A stretch of 64,000 nt of DNA from CAVTPD01 sp963736575 (GCA_963736575.1 CAVTPD010000003.1:930001-994000); one strand, 5' to 3'; positions 1-7,892 are shown, counted from the first letter of the stretch. Notes: generated by a model from the sequence alone, not told the origin. Translations and numbers: made by a program.

Positions 1-447
1 GTATTTGTAGACGAAGAGGAAGATAAAATCATGGAAATCGTAAAAAAATACGATATCAAAATGGTTCAGCTTCACGGACACGAATCACCCGCTTTTTGCG
101 AAACCTTAAGGGGAAAAGGCTTAACGGTAATCAAAGTATTTTCTGTAGGGGAAGCATTCGATTTCAAGAAATTGGGACCGTATTTATTGCATACCGATTA
201 TTTCTTGTTCGATACCAAAGGAAAAGAATACGGAGGAAATGGCGTTACGTTTGACTGGTCAATTTTAAACGAGTATAAATACGACAAACCCATTTTCCTT
301 AGTGGTGGAATTGGAGCCGAAAACGTAACTTCAATAAAGGATTTAAAAATTCCGGTGTATGCCATAGATGTTAACAGCAGATATGAAGTAGAACCGGGTT
401 TAAAAAATATTTCATTATTAAAAGAAAGCATCTTTAATGAAGCATAA
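1..447 (+). CDS. trpF: Phosphoribosylanthranilate isomerase, 5' truncated by window edge
   Basis: The open frame continues from base 1 through the ATG at 31 (the first codons read VFVDEEED), so the true start lies outside the window and the ATG at 31 is internal. The visible part has the TrpF signatures: the VQLHGHESP segment carrying the conserved strand-3 motif, LFDTKG near the middle and the phosphate-binding FLSGGIGAEN, then AIDVNSRYEVEPGLKN, close to the family's DVNSGVE-PG motif. TrpF converts N-(5-phosphoribosyl)anthranilate to CdRP in tryptophan synthesis. It overlaps trpB by 11 bp, which implies translational coupling. The matching trpEGDC genes are about 31 kb away on the other strand. 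Identification is secure; only the N-terminus is unseen. Confidence 0.93.
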   Translation, partial: VFVDEEEDKIMEIVKKYDIKMVQLHGHESPAFCETLRGKGLTVIKVFSVGEAFDFKKLGPYLLHTDYFLFDTKGKEYGGNGVTFDWSILNEYKYDKPIFLSGGIGAENVTSIKDLKIPVYAIDVNSRYEVEPGLKNISLLKESIFNEA

Positions 448-1618
448 TATAGATGATAAAGGGTATTACGGCGAATTTGGCGGAGCATACGTTCCCGAAA
501 TGCTGTACCCCAACGTAAAAGAATTGAAGGAAAACTACCTTCAGATTATGAACGATCCTGAATTTCAGGCTGAATTCAGAAAATACTTAAAAGACTATGT
601 TGGACGTCCAACGCCATTGTTTTTGGCAGAACGACTTTCAGCAAAATATGGTGCTCAAATTTATCTGAAAAGAGAAGATTTAAACCATACCGGAGCGCAC
701 AAAGTCAATAATACGTTAGGCCAGATTTTATTAGCCAAGCGCTTGGGTAAGCAAAAAATTATTGCTGAAACCGGAGCTGGACAACATGGTGTAGCTACAG
801 CAACAATGTGTGCGTTGATGGGCATGGAATGCATTGTGTACATGGGTGAAATTGACATAGCACGTCAGAAACCTAATGTAGAACGCATGAAGATTCTAGG
901 CGCTGAAGTTAGACCTGCCATGAGCGGTAGTAAAACCCTAAAAGACGCTACTAATGAAGCGTTACGTCACTGGATTAACAATCCGGTAGATACACATTAC
1001 GTGATTGGTTCTGTAGTTGGTCCGCATCCTTATCCGGATATGGTAGCTAAATTCCAGTCGGTAATTAGCGAGGAAATGAGATGGCAGTTAAAAGAACATA
1101 CCGGAAGCGAAAAACCCAATTATGTGGTGGCTTGTGTAGGTGGCGGAAGTAACGCGGCCGGAGCTTTCTATCATTATTTAGAAGACGAAGACGTGGCTTT
1201 AGTAGCTGCCGAAGCAGGCGGAATGGGTGTTAATTCCGGTAAAAGTGCGGCAACAACGGCTTTGGGTTCGGTAGGTGTTTTACACGGAAGTAAGTCTATT
1301 TTAATGCAGACGGAAGACGGACAAGTAATAGAACCGCATTCTATTTCGGCGGGATTAGATTACCCTGGAATTGGTCCTTTACATGCGTATTTGTTCAAAT
1401 CTAGAAGAGGAACATTCTACAACATTACCGACGATGAAGCCATGGAAAGTGGTATTGAATTGAGTAAGTTGGAAGGTATAATTCCGGCATTAGAATCGGC
1501 ACATGCTTTAGCCGCCTTAAAATACATGGATTTAAAGCCGAGTGATGTTGTGGTGGTAAACCTTTCCGGAAGAGGAGATAAAGATTTACAAACCTATATT
1601 GAACGAGGAAAATATTAA
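437..1618 (+). CDS. trpB: Tryptophan synthase beta subunit
   Basis: This 393-residue protein has normal TrpB length. It condenses indole with L-serine using PLP. The PLP lysine is Lys89 in HTGAHKVNN, and the PLP-phosphate glycine loop is GGGSN at about 235-239. Also visible are the KREDLNHTGAHK substrate region, ETGAGQHGVA and the C-terminal LSGRGDKD. The ATG at 437 lies inside the end of trpF (11-bp overlap), and the MKHNIDDKGYYGEFGGAYVPE N-terminus matches the family, supporting this start. TrpA follows after a 107-bp gap in which I see no gene. No odd residues were noticed. Confidence 0.97.
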   Translation: MKHNIDDKGYYGEFGGAYVPEMLYPNVKELKENYLQIMNDPEFQAEFRKYLKDYVGRPTPLFLAERLSAKYGAQIYLKREDLNHTGAHKVNNTLGQILLAKRLGKQKIIAETGAGQHGVATATMCALMGMECIVYMGEIDIARQKPNVERMKILGAEVRPAMSGSKTLKDATNEALRHWINNPVDTHYVIGSVVGPHPYPDMVAKFQSVISEEMRWQLKEHTGSEKPNYVVACVGGGSNAAGAFYHYLEDEDVALVAAEAGGMGVNSGKSAATTALGSVGVLHGSKSILMQTEDGQVIEPHSISAGLDYPGIGPLHAYLFKSRRGTFYNITDDEAMESGIELSKLEGIIPALESAHALAALKYMDLKPSDVVVVNLSGRGDKDLQTYIERGKY

Positions 1619-1725
1619 ATAGAGCCTATTTTGGAATATATTGAGAAGTATTACTTTATACTGAGTAATCCATTCATATGAAGGGCTTTTACGTTATTAA
1701 TAATCAGTTTTTATAAAAGAAAGTC

Positions 1726-2514
1726 ATGATTGAAACGATGACAAACCGATTAACTGAACTTTTCGAAAAGAAAAAAGAAAACGTTCTGAATATATATTTT
1801 ACAGCAGGTTACCCAAAGTTAGAAGATACAGTAACTATTCTTAAAGCTTTGGAAAAAGCCGGAGTGGACTTGATTGAAATTGGGATGCCCTATTCAGACC
1901 CCATTGCTGACGGACCAGTTATTCAGAAAAGTGGAGAACAAGCCTTGATTAACGGTATGAGCATTAAAAAGCTTTTTGCTCAGCTAGAAGGCATCCGTAA
2001 AGAAGTGTCTATTCCTATTACCTTGATGGGATACGTTAATCCTGTTTTGCAATACGGCATGGAGCCCTTTTTGGAAAAATGCGGTGAGTTAGGGATCGAC
2101 GGATTAATTCTACCTGATTTACCGATGCAGGAATATTTGGATTTGTACAAAGACAGCTTTGAGAAGAACAATGTATCTAATGTGTTCTTGGTAACACCAC
2201 AAACGGATCCTGAACGTTTACAATGGATTGATTCCAATACGAACGGATTTATTTACGTGGTTTCTACCAACAGTACTACCGGTAACGAAGCCAAAAGTAA
2301 AAGCACCGATGATATGGTAGCTTATTTCGAAAGAATTAAAGCCTCAGGATTAGAAAGCCCAACCTTAATTGGCTTTAATATTAAGGATAATGCTAGTTAT
2401 ACCAATGCATGTAAATATGCCAACGGGGCTATTATTGGCTCGGCTTTTATTAGAGCTTTAGATGAAACCCGTTTAGAAGAATCTATTCAGGAATTTGTTA
2501 AAAGTATTCGGTAA
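1726..2514 (+). CDS. trpA: Tryptophan synthase alpha subunit
   Basis: This 262-residue TIM barrel releases indole from indole-3-glycerol phosphate and passes it to TrpB. The catalytic pair is visible as Glu51 (LIEIGMPYSDP) and Asp62 (ADGP). The NIYFTAGYP start motif and the C-terminal GAIIGSAFIRALDE phosphate-binding strand are intact. Two in-frame ATGs (1726 and 1738) are possible; the second gives MTNRLTELFEKKKEN, closer to the usual family start, so the first four residues are uncertain. It is the last gene of the trpFBA run and is followed by a terminator-like hairpin at 2539. The 107-bp separation from trpB is longer than usual for this pair but shows no second gene. Confidence 0.96.
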   Translation: MIETMTNRLTELFEKKKENVLNIYFTAGYPKLEDTVTILKALEKAGVDLIEIGMPYSDPIADGPVIQKSGEQALINGMSIKKLFAQLEGIRKEVSIPITLMGYVNPVLQYGMEPFLEKCGELGIDGLILPDLPMQEYLDLYKDSFEKNNVSNVFLVTPQTDPERLQWIDSNTNGFIYVVSTNSTTGNEAKSKSTDDMVAYFERIKASGLESPTLIGFNIKDNASYTNACKYANGAIIGSAFIRALDETRLEESIQEFVKSIR

Positions 2515-2538
2515 AAGTAAGAGTAATACAGAATTGCG

Positions 2539-2572
2539 AAAGCACGGGATCTTAATTGGTTTCGTGCTTTTT
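2539..2572 (+). terminator. Rho-independent terminator after trpA
   Basis: A perfect 8-bp stem (AAAGCACG / CGTGCTTT, 2539-2546 and 2563-2570) with a 16-nt loop runs into T residues 25 bp after the trpA stop. It very probably ends the trpFBA transcript. Confidence 0.75.
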
Positions 2573-2593
2573 AATTCTTCAACCTTAACTCTA

Positions 2594-2608
2594 TCCTAGT
2601 CTTAGCGT
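2594..2608. repeat. Partial REP-like copy (TAGTCTTAGCG)
   Basis: The words CCTAGTCTTAGCGT here match TCTAGTCTTAGCGT at 5380-5393, where the word forms half of a hairpin; here the second arm is not recognisable. The rest of 2573-2690 shows no gene. The same TCTTAG word also occurs in the palindromes around the RAYT relic, so it is probably a degraded member of that REP family. Confidence 0.4.
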
Positions 2609-2687
2609 CATACCGTGGTTAAATCCAATCGATTTTGTAGATTTTTTTCAGGGGAATACTCAGTTTCAATTTTCAAAGAAGCCTACG

Positions 2688-2720
2688 ATGGAACGTCATT
2701 CCCACGAAAGTGGGAATCTC
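2688..2720. repeat. Dispersed repeat with GAAA-capped hairpin, copy 1
   Basis: The element contains the stem ATTCCCAC / GTGGGAAT (2698-2705, 2710-2717) closed by a GAAA loop, flanked by TGGAACGTC and CTC. A second copy at 55372-55404 keeps the flanks and loop while the C/G pair next to the loop has become T/A, a compensatory change. It looks like a REP-type intergenic repeat that can fold as RNA or as extruded DNA. Confidence 0.7.
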
Positions 2721-2770
2721 TCGATGAAACTTCACTGTAACTTATAATAAGAAGGGTTTTATACTCATCT

Positions 2771-2792
2771 GGTCTTAGGTCTCGCTGAGACC
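2771..2792. repeat. REP-like palindrome left of the RAYT relic
   Basis: GGTCTCGCTGAGACC (2778-2792) is a 6-bp-stem palindrome preceded by GTCTTA. The reverse complement of this unit, with one base inserted, occurs on the other side of the transposase relic (3363-3383). RAYT transposases are known to be flanked by and to mobilise such palindromes. Confidence 0.7.
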
Positions 2793-3350
2793 GTAAACAA
2801 ATACGAAATACGAAGCCAAGAACATTTTTATTTTGTAACCTTCACTACAGTTTATTGGCTAGATGTTTTTATAAGAAATGAATACAAGAACATTTTCATA
2901 GAATCTGTAAAGTATTGCCAAAAAGAAAAAGGACTTTTAGTAGATGCTTGGTGTATTATGACAAGTCATGTACATATGGCGATTTCAACATCAGGAGATC
3001 AGAAATTGGAAGACATTATACGTGATTAAAAAAGTTATACGTCCTGTCATTTTAGAAAATATATGGAAAACAATCCGTATGAAAGCATAAAAGAATGGTC
3101 CCGATATTTCGGGAGGATGATTAAAAGAGCTGGGGTAAAACAGCGTAATAATAAGGATTTCCAGTTTTGGCAACAACATAATCATCCGATTGAAATGTCT
3201 GGTAATGAAATTATACAGCAACGCTTAGATTACATCCACAAGAATCCGGTTGAAGCAGGTTTTGTGTCAAACCCATCGGATTGGATTTTTAGTAGTGCTT
3301 GTGATTATGAAGGAAGAAAAGGTTTGATAGATGTCTTTTTAATGGATTAA
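2793..3350 (+). pseudogene. REP-associated tyrosine transposase (IS200-like, Y1 family) relic
   Basis: Read in one frame, the stretch encodes about 185 residues matching the Bacteroidetes RAYT/Y1_Tnp family: HFYFVTFTTVYWLDVF, then WCIMTSHVHMAIS carrying the HxH metal motif, FQFWQQHNHPIEM and the typical C-terminal YIHKNPVEAGFV. Two defects break it. The expected start codon position reads GTA (2793-2795), and there is an in-frame TAA at 3027-3029 where the family has a Phe-Lys (RD-F-K) segment. The C-terminal part from 3063 is an open frame but lacks the HxH motif, so it is not an independent transposase. The catalytic Tyr region after the HxH (Y...NPVEAG) is retained. Mirrored palindromes flank the relic, indicating that this is the usual RAYT plus REP arrangement, now immobile. 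Confidence 0.85.
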
Positions 3351-3362
3351 TCGTAGTTGCAA

Positions 3363-3383
3363 GGTCTCAGCGAGACGCTAAGA
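3363..3383. repeat. REP-like palindrome right of the RAYT relic
   Basis: GGTCTCAGCGAGAC followed by GCTAAGA is the reverse complement of the left-hand unit at 2771-2792, apart from one extra base. The two units are therefore inverted with respect to each other, as expected for the ends of a RAYT element. The unit directly abuts a truncated gene start on the minus strand (3390-3437). Confidence 0.7.
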
Positions 3384-3389
3384 GTAGGG

Positions 3390-3437
3390 AGGTATAATTA
3401 GCAGAGCTGCTATTATCAAAAAATGTTTTTTTTTCAT
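3390..3437 (-). pseudogene. Truncated N-terminus of a paralogue of the neighbouring FAD oxidase gene
   Basis: Read on the minus strand from the ATG at 3437, this encodes MKKKHFLIIAALLII, nearly identical to the first 15 residues of the FAD-dependent oxidase starting at 5137 (MKKKHFLIITALLIV). The upstream leaders are also alike (GTTGTATGCAATTC..CAAAAA..CA before the ATG). Homology stops where the REP-like unit next to the RAYT relic begins. The simplest reading is a second copy of the gene cassette destroyed by the RAYT element or by recombination at it. Only the start of the gene remains. Confidence 0.7.
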
Positions 3438-3458
3438 TTTGTGGTTGATTTTTGGGAA

Positions 3459-3663
3459 TTGCATACAACGTTAAATATATGAATTGTAGCTGAATTGAGA
3501 GCGATGAACTTTCAATTTACCACAAAGCCAAATCTGCGATTTGGCGTTTAATTTTCTTCTCGTGATAAATGCCAAATCGCAGATTTGGCGCCCTCACAAG
3601 TAACCACAAACCTTTGAAAACCCACCGAACCAGCTATTATTTCATATATGGTGTTGTATGCTT
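3459..3663 (-). other. Cassette-junction-like imperfect inverted repeat (attC-like candidate)
   Basis: The two ends, TTGCATACAACGTTAAATATATGAA at the left and TTCATATATGGTGTTGTATGC at the right, are imperfect inverted repeats with GCATACAAC as the outer arm and ATATATGAA inside, and TAGCTG words further in. A REP doublet sits in the middle. The GTTGTATGC arm recurs just before the FAD oxidase gene (5163-5171). A gene lying between sites that share a GTT-containing arm and fold back on themselves resembles an integron cassette with attC sites. The arms do not fit the standard RYYYAAC/GTTRRRY rule perfectly, so this is an inference. Confidence 0.4.
3527..3590. repeat. REP doublet (REPIN-like)
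   Basis: GCCAAATCTGCGATTTGGCG (3527-3546) and GCCAAATCGCAGATTTGGCG (3571-3590) are each palindromic and are exact reverse complements in their 19-base core, separated by 24 bp. That is the structure of a REPIN: two REP palindromes in inverted orientation mobilised together by a RAYT. The sequence is unlike the GTCTC/GTCTTAG palindromes around the local RAYT relic, so it probably belongs to a different transposase elsewhere. Confidence 0.75.
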
Positions 3664-3667
3664 TTTT

Positions 3668-5137
3668 TTATTTATAGTGTTCATAGAATTTATTACTGAA
3701 CACTTCTAGTGAGTCATATTTCAATTTGAGCTTGAAAAAGTCCTCAGATTGAGGATAAACTTTTCTCATTTCAATTTTGTCAATATGTAAGCGGTAGGGT
3801 AAATAGAATGTGCCTTCATTATTAATGGTAGCGTCAACCAACTCATTAGTTAATTTTTTCATTTTATTTTCCTGTTTATCTGTTTTCTTTTGATTGAAAA
3901 GTAGAACAAAACCATATACGGTTTCTTTTGCATAGTTCATGTAGGAGTCGTTATCGGCTTCAACTCTACGAATTGTAATATTAAGTAAATCAATATCCGA
4001 TTTAAGTAATATAGGTTTCATATCATTGATGAATTGATGAAAATTTCGTTCAGGAATAAAGTATTCATGTAAAATATCGGTTGAATTTGAGTCTTTGTTC
4101 TCTATGAGTGAAACATCATCATTTAGTAGTTCATTTCTAGAATAGATGCTGTTTTTAGATACTTTATTAGCACTTGTTTCTAAATCCCATCTAAGCCTTT
4201 TACCATATTCACTATCAACACTACCTCTGAAAATTATTCGCTTAGATTCTATACTACTATTGTCTACAATATTTAATGGATTAGGTTTTAATTGTCTTTT
4301 TTCGAAGAAGTTGAGGGTAGCTTCTTCTAAGAAGTTTTTGTTTGAAACTCTTAACCGACCGAAAACTAATTCAGCATCATTATTATTTGAAACAAATTTC
4401 TCGTAAAACTCTAAATACTTGTCAGTGCTCATTTTTACATACTTGTATTCTAAAGCTGTATTATTTACAACTTTCAATTTAACATCAAGTATTATCCCGA
4501 ATAATCCATAACCACCAAGTACAGATTTGAAAAGTTCAATGTTCTGATTTCTACTGCAATTAATTATTTTTCCATCCACATTCATTAGTCTAAATGAAAT
4601 CACACTAGATGAAACAGGGGGTAGGTTTTTTTGCCATCCATGTCCGTTGACACTTAATGAGCCCCCAATGCTAAAAGAGCTAAATGCTTGCATTACGGAT
4701 ATGGATTTATCGTGTTTGTCTAAGAATTCAATCGCATCTTTCCAAAGTGCTCCAGATCCAATCGTTAATATGTCATTGATTGTGTCAAGTTCCATTTCTT
4801 TGTAAGGCAACATATTGACGATAATTCCATTTTCTGTCATTGTATGTCCTCCCATGCTGTGTTGAGCACCAGCTATTGAAACTTTTAGATTATTGCCCTT
4901 TGCATACTTTATGATTTTCCTTAGCTGATTTATAAGCTCTGTTTGATTGTCTGGGACTAAAATTAACGAGTCGATTTTAGTAAGATTTAAATGACTTTCA
5001 TCGTCAGTGTATCCTTTTAAATCTTTTGGTTTAATGTCAGTTTCACTCAATTTCGTTTTTAAAAGGTGAATTGTTGGAATTGCTATAAAAGCTACTATTA
5101 GTAGAGCTGTAATTATTAAAAAGTGCTTTTTTTTCAT
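3668..5137 (-). CDS. FAD-binding oxidoreductase (vanillyl-alcohol-oxidase/PCMH family), membrane-anchored or exported
   Basis: This 489-residue protein begins MKKKHFLIITALLIVAFIAI, a signal anchor or signal peptide. An FAD-binding PCMH domain follows (residues about 55-235). Its VSIAGAQHSMGGHT at 86-99 corresponds to the family's FAD-contacting loop, where a His can hold FAD covalently, and FSIGGSLSVNGHG and LGGYGLFGIILDV are the next FAD-binding segments. The C-terminal half is of the cytochrome/ALO-oxidase type but too divergent to name a substrate. The gene stands alone on its strand between cassette-like inverted repeats and beside a truncated copy of its own start, suggesting a mobile gene cassette. 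Substrate unknown; a sugar or sugar-lactone oxidase is one possibility. Confidence 0.75.
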   Translation of the reverse strand: MKKKHFLIITALLIVAFIAIPTIHLLKTKLSETDIKPKDLKGYTDDESHLNLTKIDSLILVPDNQTELINQLRKIIKYAKGNNLKVSIAGAQHSMGGHTMTENGIIVNMLPYKEMELDTINDILTIGSGALWKDAIEFLDKHDKSISVMQAFSSFSIGGSLSVNGHGWQKNLPPVSSSVISFRLMNVDGKIINCSRNQNIELFKSVLGGYGLFGIILDVKLKVVNNTALEYKYVKMSTDKYLEFYEKFVSNNNDAELVFGRLRVSNKNFLEEATLNFFEKRQLKPNPLNIVDNSSIESKRIIFRGSVDSEYGKRLRWDLETSANKVSKNSIYSRNELLNDDVSLIENKDSNSTDILHEYFIPERNFHQFINDMKPILLKSDIDLLNITIRRVEADNDSYMNYAKETVYGFVLLFNQKKTDKQENKMKKLTNELVDATINNEGTFYLPYRLHIDKIEMRKVYPQSEDFFKLKLKYDSLEVFSNKFYEHYK

Positions 5138-5157
5138 TTATTGAGACTGGTTTTTGA

Positions 5158-5200
5158 GAATTGCATACAACAATTGGATATGTGCCACTGTGGCACATAT
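5158..5200 (-). other. Cassette-junction-like site upstream of the FAD oxidase gene
   Basis: GAATTGCATACAAC (5158-5171) repeats the arm seen at 3457-3470 and, inverted, at 3653-3661. It is followed by a perfect 10-bp inverted repeat, ATATGTGCCA / TGGCACATAT, with a CTG loop (5178-5200). On the minus strand this sits about 20-45 bp upstream of the FAD oxidase start. It is read as the 5' boundary of a gene cassette; the promoter of the gene may also lie here. Confidence 0.4.
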
Positions 5201-5315
5201 ATAACTTATGTCAAGTAAGTTAAATCCATAAAACCATCTTTTCAATAGTGTAACAAATGTTTTTGTAAACAATGTAAAACAAAAGAACCACTACTAGCCG
5301 TTGATTAACCGTGTA

Positions 5316-5349
5316 CTACCCGTTTATTAAACGGTTAATAAACGGGTAG
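5316..5349. repeat. Perfect 15-bp inverted repeat
   Basis: CTACCCGTTTATTAA (5316-5330) and its exact reverse complement (5335-5349) are separated by ACGG. No T-run follows on either strand, so it is not a canonical terminator. Between it and the FAD oxidase gene I see only AT-rich DNA. Confidence 0.6.
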
Positions 5350-5383
5350 GCTGTATTAAAAATTTTAAGAGAGCCCCATTCTA

Positions 5384-5402
5384 GTCTTAGCGTTGCTAAG
5401 AC
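5384..5402. repeat. REP-like hairpin downstream of tex
   Basis: GTCTTAGC GTT GCTAAGAC is a perfect 8-bp stem with a 3-base loop. The left arm recurs at 2597-2607, and TCTTAG also occurs in the palindromes flanking the RAYT relic. It lies 29 bp after the tex stop and may act as a 3' end processing or termination structure. Confidence 0.6.
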
Positions 5403-5430
5403 CGGTTGAGCAACTGCTTCTTTTCAAAAA

Positions 5431-7671
5431 CTACTTAAACTTATTCTTCAAAGCAGACAAAGCATCGGCCATACTGCCGGCTGGTTCTTCCTGTTTTTTC
5501 TGTGGTTTTTTGTTGCCCTTTTTAGCAGGTCTTGCAGCCTCTTCCGATTTCATGGTCAGTGAAATTCGTTTTCGATTAACATCTACTTCCAAAACCCGAA
5601 CCTTTACCTTGTCGTTTACTTTAACAATAGTTGTAGGGTCAGATACAAAGTTGTTGCTTAACTGACTAACATGTACTAATCCGTCTTGATGAACGCCTAT
5701 GTCTACAAAAGCCCCAAAGTTGGTTACGTTGGTTACAATTCCGTTTAATTCCATGCCCGGTTTCAAGTCGCTTACTTCATGCACATGTTCATCAAAACTG
5801 AAGGCTTCAAACTGAGCACGTGGATCACGTCCCGGTTTTTCTAATTCAGCTAGAATATCGGTAAGCGTTGGTAAGCCTAAATCTGCGGTAACGTATTTTT
5901 TAAGATCAATAGATTTACGCTTCTCTTGATCTTTTATTAAATCTTCAATAGCACATTGAGCATCTTTAGCCATTTGTTTTACCGTGTTGTAGCGTTCAGG
6001 ATGTACGCCGGTATTGTCTAGCGGATTATTCCCGTTGCGGATACGCAAGAAACCTGAAGACTGTTCAAAGGCTTTTTCACCCATACGGGCTACTTTTTTC
6101 AGTTCTTTTTTCTCTTTGAAAGCGCCGTTTTCGTTTCGGTACTCCAAAATATTTTTAGCCAAAACAGGCCCTAAACCCGAAATGTAAGTCAACAATTCTT
6201 TACTGGCGGTGTTTACATCCACGCCAACTTTATTTACTGAACTTACAACCACATCGTCCAATTCGTTTTTCAATAAACCTTGGTCAACATCGTGTTGGTA
6301 CTGGCCCACACCAATGGATTTTGGATCTATTTTAACCAATTCTGCTAAAGGATCTGCTAACCGTCTACCAATAGAAACAGCCCCACGAACGGTAACATCT
6401 TGGTCCGGGAATTCTTCCCGTGCCGATTCACTGGCCGAATAAATAGAAGCCCCACTTTCGTTTACCATAATTATCTGTAAATCCAGTTTTAGGCTTTTTA
6501 CAAACGATTCGGTTTCTCTGCTGGCGGTTCCGTTACCAATGGCAATGGCTTCGGGAGCGTATTTTTTAATCATTTCACGGATAACCAATTCACTTCCGCG
6601 GGTATCATTTTTGGGAGGAGTAGGATAAATTGCCTGAAATTCTAACAATTTACCTTGTCGGTCTAAAGCCACCAGTTTACAACCGGTACGGAAACCCGGG
6701 TCAAGCGCCAACATACTTTTTTCACCCAAAGGAGCTGCCATTAATAACTCTTTCAAGTTTTCGGCAAAAACTTTTATGGCTTCTAAATCGGCTTTCTTTT
6801 TAGACTCTACACGGAATTCCGTTTCTATAGAAGGTTTTATTAAACGTTTGTAGCTGTCTTTTGCCACATCCTCTAGAAAAGAAACGTAAGCACTTCCGTC
6901 TTCAATGGTTTTTTGTTCTATAAAATGAAGTGCCGTTTCTTCTTCTACACCAAGGTCCAAAATTAAGAAACCTTCATTTTCACCACGTCGTAAAGCCAAT
7001 AAACGGTGCGAAGGGATTTTAGCCAGCGGTTCTTCCCATTCAAAATAATCCTTGAATTTTGCCGCGGCTTCATCGTCTTTTTTCGACTTTAATACACGGG
7101 TAGAAATCACAGCATCTTTAGAAAACAAGGTTCGAATACCATTTCTAACGTCAGCAGTTTCGGCAATACGTTCTGCAATAATATGCCCGGCACCTTCCAA
7201 GGCTGCTTTTTCGTCGGCCACTTCTTCAGTAATGTATTTTTTGGCCAGTTCTTCTAAAGGCGTATTTCCTTTTTGTTCGAAAATAGAATTGGCCAAAGGC
7301 TCTAATCCTTTTTCAATAGCAATAGTGGCTTTGGTCTTTCTTTTTGGTTTGTAAGGAAGGTAAAGGTCTTCCAGAATAGCCGCTTCCGTAGCTTTTTCAA
7401 TAGCCGCTTTTAACTCTTCAGTAAGTTTACCTTGGCCTTCAATCGAATCTAAAATAAATGTTCTTCGTTTTTCAAGATCTATTTTTTTCTGAACCGATTG
7501 TTGGATTTCAGCTACCTGAACTTCGTCTAAGCTTCCGGTTCTTTCTTTTCGGTAACGGGAAATAAAAGGAATGGTAGAACCTTCTTCTAAAAGCTCCCAA
7601 ACGGCTTTAATTTGTTTTGCGCTAAAAGCGGAATTTTTAGAAACAAATTCTATTACAGACTCAATATTCAT
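5431..7671 (-). CDS. tex: Tex family RNA-binding transcription accessory protein
   Basis: The 746 residues have the full Tex layout: an N-terminal helical region with the RYRKERTGSLDE motif, a YqgF/RuvC-like nuclease-fold domain in the middle (LALDPGFRTGCKLVALD, IAIGNGTASRETE), helix-hairpin-helix units (ISGLGPVLAKNILEYRNENGAF, VHPERY) and an S1 RNA-binding domain at about 638-710 (GIVTNVTNFGAFVDIGVHQDGLVHVS). A Lys/Gln-rich linker and a short conserved C-terminal helix (MADALSALKNKF) follow. Tex binds nucleic acid and affects transcription termination and stress tolerance in other bacteria. The gene is monocistronic, with 221 bp to its upstream neighbour. Confidence 0.95.
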   Translation of the reverse strand: MNIESVIEFVSKNSAFSAKQIKAVWELLEEGSTIPFISRYRKERTGSLDEVQVAEIQQSVQKKIDLEKRRTFILDSIEGQGKLTEELKAAIEKATEAAILEDLYLPYKPKRKTKATIAIEKGLEPLANSIFEQKGNTPLEELAKKYITEEVADEKAALEGAGHIIAERIAETADVRNGIRTLFSKDAVISTRVLKSKKDDEAAAKFKDYFEWEEPLAKIPSHRLLALRRGENEGFLILDLGVEEETALHFIEQKTIEDGSAYVSFLEDVAKDSYKRLIKPSIETEFRVESKKKADLEAIKVFAENLKELLMAAPLGEKSMLALDPGFRTGCKLVALDRQGKLLEFQAIYPTPPKNDTRGSELVIREMIKKYAPEAIAIGNGTASRETESFVKSLKLDLQIIMVNESGASIYSASESAREEFPDQDVTVRGAVSIGRRLADPLAELVKIDPKSIGVGQYQHDVDQGLLKNELDDVVVSSVNKVGVDVNTASKELLTYISGLGPVLAKNILEYRNENGAFKEKKELKKVARMGEKAFEQSSGFLRIRNGNNPLDNTGVHPERYNTVKQMAKDAQCAIEDLIKDQEKRKSIDLKKYVTADLGLPTLTDILAELEKPGRDPRAQFEAFSFDEHVHEVSDLKPGMELNGIVTNVTNFGAFVDIGVHQDGLVHVSQLSNNFVSDPTTIVKVNDKVKVRVLEVDVNRKRISLTMKSEEAARPAKKGNKKPQKKQEEPAGSMADALSALKNKFK

Positions 7672-7841
7672 TTATACTATACTTTATTAATAATCTACAG
7701 GAAATACAACAATGCAGAAAGAAGAAGCTAACAGTCTCTCTTCAAAAATGAACATTGTTTAGTTTGCGATATTACCATAATTCCAGAAAGTAGGGGAACA
7801 GAAAGCGGAAAAGTTTTTCAACAAAAAAGTGTTCAAAAGAA

Positions 7842-7871
7842 AAGGCCTGAAGTGTTGATTTCAGGCCTTAG
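7842..7871 (-). terminator. Terminator after the lipoprotein gene
   Basis: AAGGCCTGA (7842-7850) pairs perfectly with TCAGGCCTT (7861-7869). On the minus strand the hairpin lies about 25 bp after the stop of the 7893-8747 gene and is followed by TTTTC. The remainder of 7672-7840 shows no gene. Confidence 0.75.
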
Positions 7872-7892
7872 GTATATTATGAATTATTAGAA

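Noticed and set aside
198..488. 96-codon minus-strand frame over trpF/trpB
   Set aside because: It runs antisense to conserved trp coding sequence and has no recognisable domain; shadow frame.
3063..3350. Stand-alone 95-codon transposase gene
   Set aside because: It is the C-terminal half of the RAYT relic in the same frame; the HxH motif lies before the in-frame stop, so it is not an independent gene.
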